Positions 59,518-64,000 of a stretch of DNA of 64,000 nt are shown in pieces (the first letter of the stretch is position 1; each line of letters starts with the position of its first letter). The DNA comes from Planctomycetota bacterium (lineage in GTDB: Bacteria > Planctomycetota > UBA1135): NCBI GenBank assembly GCA_008501825.1, contig QQUA01000023.1, positions 1-64,000 of the forward strand. Direction: 5' to 3'. The notes under the pieces are model-generated. The model did not search any database. It was given only the letters and a program-made list of their open reading frames with translations, and was not told the origin of the DNA. The translations under genes were made by a program, and so were the position numbers.

Positions 59518-60759
59518 ATGAATCCGACGCGCCAGGACCAACGTGCCGCCTGCCCGGGAGGCGATTTTTCCAGCCGTCCTCCGCTGCAATCTTCTCCGGT
59601 CACGGAAGCGAACGATCTCGAACAACTTTTCCAACGCGGCTTGCCGGCGTTCGGCGGCGCCTACTTGCGCCGGGTTTGGCAACTGTTGGATCAAGCGATT
59701 GGCGCCGGATATCCGATGACCTTGGCCATTTCCGGCCCGGTCACCGCTTCCGCCCAACACTGGGCTTGGTTGAATCCCTTGCTCGATACCGGTTGGTTCG
59801 CTCTGGTATCCACCACCGATGCCGTTTGTTACCACGACGGCCACCGTTCCCTGGCCGGAACCGGACAAGAAGATTTTCGTGAAGTCCCGATATTTGGAGA
59901 CGACGGTCAATGGCGGGAAGAAGAAATCATCCGCATCACCGACGTCGGATTTCCGGAGCAAGTCCTTTTGGATCAGGACCGGGAACTGCGCCGGATTCTG
60001 GGTCTTCCCGAATTTCAACGGAGAATGACCGGAACCGAAATGCGGTTCTTGTTAGGAAGCCACTTCGCCCAAACGGAACGGGAAAAAGGGGTTCCCGAAG
60101 GCTTCTTGGCCCTCTGCCACCGCAAGGCGATTCCGGTGTTCGTCGGCGCTCCCGGCGACGGTTCCGTTTTCCTGAATTCAATGCGCCTGTGGGCGGAAGC
60201 CAAACTGCAAAACCGGCCCTTTGCTTTCGAACTCGATCTGCATCAGGAAGTCTTCGAATCCTGCGCTTATCACTATTGGGGCTTGAAACAAAACCCGAAA
60301 GGCGCCATGGGTACTTTGATTCTCGGTGGCGGCGTACCTAAAAACTTCAATTTGCAACCGGAACCGGCCCTCGGTCAGGTTTTGGAGATGGAAGACATCC
60401 GCGGTTATTTATTCGACATCCAGATCACCACGGCTCCGGTCACCGACGGCTCCTTGAGTTCCTGCCCCCCGGCGGAAGCCGTCACCTGGGGCAAAGTGGA
60501 TAAAGATCACTATCGTCAAACCACGGAGAGTTTGTCTGCCGACTACAGCATGGTGATGCCGTTCATCACCAAGGCTCTGTTGCAAAAACGAGAACGGCTG
60601 CATTCCTTGGAACAGGAAATCGGCCGGGAGGCCTTGCAGCAACGGCACCCGGAAGCGGCCGGTTATCTCCGGGATCCAGCCGGATTCCGTTTGTTCGCCC
60701 AACGTCTCGAGCTCGTCGAAGCGTTGTTTCAAGCTCTGAAAAGGAGCCGCCACGCCTAA
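59518..60759 (+). CDS. Deoxyhypusine synthase-like enzyme
   Basis: 413 residues, ATG 59518 with AGGA seven bases upstream. The family is recognisable from NAD-binding and active-site segments: LILGGGVPKNFNLQPEPAL, DIQITTAPVTDGSLSSCPPAEAVTWGKVDKD with the candidate catalytic lysine K326 (WGK), and TGWFALVSTTDA. Archaeal/eukaryotic members transfer the aminobutyl group of spermidine to a lysine of eIF5A; bacterial homologues usually act as homospermidine synthases or unknown polyamine enzymes. Bacteria lack eIF5A, and EF-P does not carry deoxyhypusine, so homospermidine formation or a new polyamine acceptor is the likely role. Located between YgiQ and a glycoside hydrolase gene. Confidence 0.85.
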   Translation: MNPTRQDQRAACPGGDFSSRPPLQSSPVTEANDLEQLFQRGLPAFGGAYLRRVWQLLDQAIGAGYPMTLAISGPVTASAQHWAWLNPLLDTGWFALVSTTDAVCYHDGHRSLAGTGQEDFREVPIFGDDGQWREEEIIRITDVGFPEQVLLDQDRELRRILGLPEFQRRMTGTEMRFLLGSHFAQTEREKGVPEGFLALCHRKAIPVFVGAPGDGSVFLNSMRLWAEAKLQNRPFAFELDLHQEVFESCAYHYWGLKQNPKGAMGTLILGGGVPKNFNLQPEPALGQVLEMEDIRGYLFDIQITTAPVTDGSLSSCPPAEAVTWGKVDKDHYRQTTESLSADYSMVMPFITKALLQKRERLHSLEQEIGREALQQRHPEAAGYLRDPAGFRLFAQRLELVEALFQALKRSRHA

Positions 60760-60849
60760 GCACCGGCCGGCACCCATTTCCGATTCATAGTCGCTTCGTG
60801 CTAGAGTAGCCGAGCCCCCTCCCCTGGGGCCGACCCCTTGGATTCGGCC

Positions 60850-62886
60850 ATGGCTTGGCTCGCCTCCGTCTGCCTCTTCCTTTCATCTTCCCTTGCCCTT
60901 CCCCAGGGGACCGGCCCGACACCGACGGCCACCCTGTGGCAACCGGTGGAATTTTCTTTCGCCGGTCCTTCCTTTTCGGAAGACTCCTCTAACCCCAACC
61001 CGTTTCTGGCTTTACGATTGCAGGGCAATTTCCGTAGCCCCGACGGCCGACTGTTTTCGGTGCCAGGATTTTTTGACGGGGACGGCCAGGGCGGAGCCAC
61101 CGGCAACGTTTGGAAAGTCCGTTTCACTCCAGACCAATTAGGTCTTTGGACCTGGACTTTGAACTTTCGCTCCGGCCCCAACCTGGCGCTGGATCTCGAC
61201 CCCAGTGCCGGAACGCCGGTCAACGGTTTGCACGGTCTAACCGGCTTTTTCCAGGTCTTCGCTTCCGGACAGGAGGCGGAAGGATTTCACGCTAAAGGGC
61301 CACTCCTCCATGACGGCGGCTACTATTTGCGCTTCGCCGACGGAACGACTTTTCTCAAGGGGGGCACCGACAGTCCCGAAAACTTTTTGGCTTACGACGG
61401 CTTCGACGGCACTTATGGACCGGCCTCCCATCAGTTTGCTCCCCACGTTCAGGATTGGCGCTCGGGCGATCCGGATTGGGGCAACGGCCAAGGCAAAGGC
61501 ATCATCGGTGCTTTGAATTACTTGTCCAGCGTCGGCGTCAACAGCATCTATTGCTTACTGATGAACATCGGCGGCGATGGGCAGGACGTTTGGCCTTATC
61601 TGGGCGTAGACCCGTCGGGAGATCCGCTCAACGACAACCTCCATTTCGACCTTTCCAAATTGACGCAATGGAATCTGGTCTTCCACCATGCCCAGCGCAA
61701 GGGCTTGTTGTTGAACCTGGTGCTGAACGAAGCCGAAGCTGCGAACAAGAGGGAACTGGACGACGGCCTCTTGGGCGTAGAGCGCAAACTCTATTATCGC
61801 GAAATGGTGGCCCGCTTCGCCCACCACAACGGCTTGGTTTGGAACCTTTGCGAGGAATATGACATCAAACACCCGTTTACGCCGGAGGAAATCCGCTCCT
61901 TCGCCGACTATCTAGCCGCCCTCGACCCTTATGATCACCCGATCACGGTCCATCAATTTGAAGATCCCATGATCAGTTGGACCCCGTTTCTGGGAGACGA
62001 CCGTTTCTCGCTAACCTCGTTCCAATATGCACAAGATCCTACCGCCGGCTTTGGTTCGGAAGTCGAGCACTGGCGCTCCATGAGCCTGGCGGCCGGCCAT
62101 CCGATTCCCATTTGCTTGGATGAAATTCGGATGACCACCTTGAGCAACTTCAATGAACAGCGGCGGGAGTTGATTTGGCCCACCTATGTTTCCGGCGGTC
62201 ACATCGAGTTCATTCTCAGTTCGCTCTTGCTCACCGAAGACTTCCGCGCCTATGAACCGCTGTGGGATTCCATGCGCTACGCCCGGGAACTCATGGAATG
62301 GGTTCCCTACTCGACCATGAAAGCCAGGGATGAATTGCTTCAAGGAAGCGGACAAGAACATTGCCTGGCCAAAGAAGGGGAACAATACCTGATTTATCTG
62401 CCGGACGGAGGCGACGTCCTGATTGACCTGCGCTCTTCCCGCTATCTCGATCAATTCCGGGTGGATTGGTTCAATACCAGAACCGGAACCTATTCCCCCG
62501 GCACGGTCATTCGCGGTGCCGCCTGGCGGTCCTTAGGAACGCCGTCCTTTCCTAACGACGTCGCATGTTTGGTTCGCCGAACCGACCTGGTCTCCAATAT
62601 CCCACCGAGCTTGGATTTGACCGTATCCAGTCAAGCCTTGGTGCTTCTGATGCAGGACGCCGACGGTTCCGAAGATCTCGACTTGGATGATTTGGACTTC
62701 GAGGTAGACAACCAGGATCAGTCGGCTTCTTTGCTGGAAGCGATCCAAAACGGCCAAGCCACCATGGACTTCCCCGACGGGGAAACCATACGCATCGTTT
62801 ATCCGGTCGATCTAAGTCAGGCCTCGATCGCCGCCTTGATTTGCGACCGAAGCGGCATGTGCGCCGGCGACACGCACAATAAATAG
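60850..62886 (+). CDS. Secreted DUF5060-type glycoside hydrolase-like protein
   Basis: 678 residues from ATG 60850, giving a signal peptide (MAWLASVCLFLSSSLALPQG). An N-terminal beta-sandwich (about 25-135, FLALRLQGNFRSPDGRLFSVPGFFDGDGQGGATGNVWKVRFTPDQLGLWTWTLNF) is the DUF5060 type; a TIM-barrel follows (about 150-500) with candidate catalytic acids in NLCEEYD and PICLDEIRM, the strand-4 and strand-7 positions of clan A hydrolases. FAVE-type strands and a C-terminal beta domain (RSSRYLDQFRVDWFNTRTGTYSPGTVIRGAAWRS) end the catalytic part; the last ~100 residues are acidic. Substrate (plant or algal polysaccharide) unknown. The C-terminus MCAGDTHNK has no anchor. Confidence 0.85.
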   Translation: MAWLASVCLFLSSSLALPQGTGPTPTATLWQPVEFSFAGPSFSEDSSNPNPFLALRLQGNFRSPDGRLFSVPGFFDGDGQGGATGNVWKVRFTPDQLGLWTWTLNFRSGPNLALDLDPSAGTPVNGLHGLTGFFQVFASGQEAEGFHAKGPLLHDGGYYLRFADGTTFLKGGTDSPENFLAYDGFDGTYGPASHQFAPHVQDWRSGDPDWGNGQGKGIIGALNYLSSVGVNSIYCLLMNIGGDGQDVWPYLGVDPSGDPLNDNLHFDLSKLTQWNLVFHHAQRKGLLLNLVLNEAEAANKRELDDGLLGVERKLYYREMVARFAHHNGLVWNLCEEYDIKHPFTPEEIRSFADYLAALDPYDHPITVHQFEDPMISWTPFLGDDRFSLTSFQYAQDPTAGFGSEVEHWRSMSLAAGHPIPICLDEIRMTTLSNFNEQRRELIWPTYVSGGHIEFILSSLLLTEDFRAYEPLWDSMRYARELMEWVPYSTMKARDELLQGSGQEHCLAKEGEQYLIYLPDGGDVLIDLRSSRYLDQFRVDWFNTRTGTYSPGTVIRGAAWRSLGTPSFPNDVACLVRRTDLVSNIPPSLDLTVSSQALVLLMQDADGSEDLDLDDLDFEVDNQDQSASLLEAIQNGQATMDFPDGETIRIVYPVDLSQASIAALICDRSGMCAGDTHNK

Positions 62887-62975
62887 CGAGGCGGTCTCCT
62901 CAAGTCCGGCCGGCGGGGAAACCGATAAAGGCGAGGATTTTCGGCTTCAGCGCCGGAGGTCTAGGAGGACTTTGA

Positions 62976-63539
62976 ATGGAACGTCGCCCCGGCAAAGCTG
63001 GTTTCTCGCTCTTAGAACTTTTGGTCGTCGTGGTCATCGTCTCCATCCTGGCGGCGATCCTGCTGCCCCGCTTCGGAACGACCATCGATAAAACTCGAGT
63101 CGCCCGTGCAGAACAAGAATTGCGGTCCCTGCACTTGGCCTTTTCCCGGGTCTACTTCGATACCAATTACTATCCCTCCGAGGTCCTTCACGCTTCCGAC
63201 GTCGGTCTGGTGAACAAGCGCTTCGTTCCGGCCAACTTGTTGGAACTTTGGGACGGCCCCTATCTGGAGCGGTGGCCGGAAAGCGGCCATCCTTGGGGAG
63301 GACGATACGTGTACCGGCATCGCCCGAAGCGGGAGTTCAATTTCGACAATTCCCTTGGTAACGAGGTCTGGGTGGAAATGCGCGGCGGCGCCTTGACCCG
63401 TCGTATCTTGAACATCATCGACAAACAAATGGACGATGGTCGTTCCGGCGATGGCTTGATCCTTCACGACGGCGGCAACACCCTTTATTATTTCCTGGGT
63501 GAAGGCCCGAACTGGGGCAACCAAAACAAGCCACGCTAA
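62976..63539 (+). CDS. Stand-alone GspG-like pseudopilin
   Basis: 187 residues; AGGAGG lies seven bases before ATG 62976. Prepilin signal MERRPGKAG|FSLLELLVVVVIVSILAAILLPRFG with Glu at +5. The mature part has the GspG-like alpha spine (ARAEQELRSLHLAFSRVYFDTNYYPSE) and a C-terminal segment with GPYLERWPESGHPWGGRYVYRHR and EVWVEMRGGALTRR. It is 5.4 kb from the filament operon end, in its own unit, with a strong terminator directly behind. It might be an alternative major subunit or a DUF1559-style planctomycete pilin-like protein; the latter family has a different C-terminus, so the GspG type is preferred. Confidence 0.85.
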   Translation: MERRPGKAGFSLLELLVVVVIVSILAAILLPRFGTTIDKTRVARAEQELRSLHLAFSRVYFDTNYYPSEVLHASDVGLVNKRFVPANLLELWDGPYLERWPESGHPWGGRYVYRHRPKREFNFDNSLGNEVWVEMRGGALTRRILNIIDKQMDDGRSGDGLILHDGGNTLYYFLGEGPNWGNQNKPR

Positions 63540-63563
63540 GTTTCCAAGCCTCCGGCTCCGGCC

Positions 63564-63596
63564 AACTCCCGGTCTTTCGACCGGGAGTTCTTTTTT
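63564..63596 (+). terminator. Strong Rho-independent terminator after the stand-alone pseudopilin
   Basis: Perfect 11-bp stem AACTCCCGGTC / GACCGGGAGTT with a TTTC tetraloop, followed by C and six T. Starts 25 bases past the stop codon at 63539. Confidence 0.95.
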
Positions 63597-63734
63597 GCCT
63601 CACCGATTGCATTCCACAGCCCGGACAACCTGTTTCAAATTTCTCAGAAAAAAAGTTCCCAAACTCCAAAAATAATCGCACTTATCAAAGGACCGCCCTA
63701 TTCCCCGACAACTTGTTTCCTACTTCTAGTTCAA

Positions 63735-64000
63735 ATGAGAAGCCTGAGCTTTGTCGCATTGATCTTCCTCCTTTTGCTCCTAGCCCTAGGATGGTTTTGG
63801 AAGGAACTGCAGAATCCTTGGTGGTTTGACTCCACGGCAAACCCGGCGGGACTTCCTGACTCGACCTGGGATGCCGAAAAAGATTTACCCATTATGGAAG
63901 TGGAACCAGGGCCACCTAGCTGGGAAGGAGAACCTAAAAGGATTGCCTCGGGAACCCTTCGATCCTTGCATACGGTGGATTCATGGAAGGGTTTCGTCTC
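63735..64000 (+). CDS. N-terminal part of an unknown membrane-anchored protein (3' end outside window)
   Basis: An open frame runs from ATG 63735 to the end of the window (88 codons). The N-terminus is a clear signal anchor (MRSLSFVALIFLLLLLALGW), followed by Trp-rich and Pro-rich sequence (FWKELQNPWWFDSTANPAGL, EVEPGPPSWEGEP) and the start of a folded region (RIASGTLRSLHTVDSWKGFV). No family recognised. The upstream ~140 bases after the pseudopilin terminator are AT-richer than average and likely carry its promoter, though I cannot mark exact boxes. Its codon use is also AT-richer than the operons to the left. Confidence 0.6.
   Translation, partial: MRSLSFVALIFLLLLLALGWFWKELQNPWWFDSTANPAGLPDSTWDAEKDLPIMEVEPGPPSWEGEPKRIASGTLRSLHTVDSWKGFV

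Noticed and set aside
59936..60181. Minus-strand Arg-rich small frames within the deoxyhypusine-synthase-like gene
   Set aside because: Antisense shadow frames; the plus strand carries clear family motifs.

Overview
The window is GC-rich, densely packed bacterial chromosome with no tRNA, rRNA, insertion sequence, integrase or CRISPR array that I could find. Several signs point to the PVC group, most likely an unusual planctomycete: the short very basic protein beginning MGKQYNKV (44635-44736), a planctomycete/verrucomicrobial-type haem-binding domain in a dihaem cytochrome (6587-7795), secreted FG-GAP and propeller proteins sharing a characteristic C-terminal module (401-2074, 8937-10535), a matrixin with TIG domains and a C-terminal membrane sorting tail (2143-4380), and a multihaem b6-type quinol oxidoreductase. 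The phylum call rests on recalled family distributions and is an inference.

Layout. 1-10.5 kb: the end of an unknown secreted protein, an FG-GAP protein, then a minus-strand run of envelope genes (matrixin with partner, PDZ-PDZ-thioredoxin protein, dihaem cytochrome c with an MDR quinone reductase, propeller protein). 10.6-22.4 kb: a minus-strand respiratory cluster that reads, in transcription order, OPT-family transporter, two small membrane proteins (one with HEAT repeats), Rieske protein, b6-type cytochrome b, subunit IV, eight-haem cytochrome c and two paralogous type-1-copper (cupredoxin-like) proteins, the last a probable lipoprotein. 22.6-26.8 kb: plus-strand accessory island with a GNAT/YoaP-type protein and a tight three-gene cassette ending in a KGGxGR-type P-loop ATPase fused to TPR repeats; this is the best candidate in the window for an undescribed system. 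26.8-41.6 kb: minus-strand housekeeping and envelope genes (GNAT, VOC protein, sulfatase-fold membrane enzyme, three OprP-like porins beside a PPi-type phosphofructokinase, CBS protein, M1 peptidase, FliA-type sigma factor).

41.8-44.6 kb: plus-strand topoisomerase VI subunits B and A, uncommon in bacteria. 44.9-57.6 kb: a continuous plus-strand operon of 14 genes for a type IV filament / type II secretion machine: major pseudopilin, PilM/N/O/P-like inner-membrane platform, secretin with a TPR-like tail, TPR protein, assembly ATPase with an extra N-terminal STAS domain, GspF, and minor pseudopilins. Start and stop codons overlap at many junctions, implying coupled translation. 57.6-64 kb: YgiQ radical-SAM protein, a deoxyhypusine-synthase-like enzyme, a DUF5060-type glycoside hydrolase, a stand-alone pseudopilin ending in a strong terminator, and the start of an unknown membrane-anchored protein.

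How it fits together: the cytochrome cluster would oxidise quinol and pass electrons through many haems to periplasmic copper proteins; the filament operon, secreted hydrolases, porins and peptidases describe an organism that degrades polymers and exports many proteins. Gene starts were adjusted from signal peptides, Shine-Dalgarno sites and overlaps with neighbours; where two starts are plausible this is stated.
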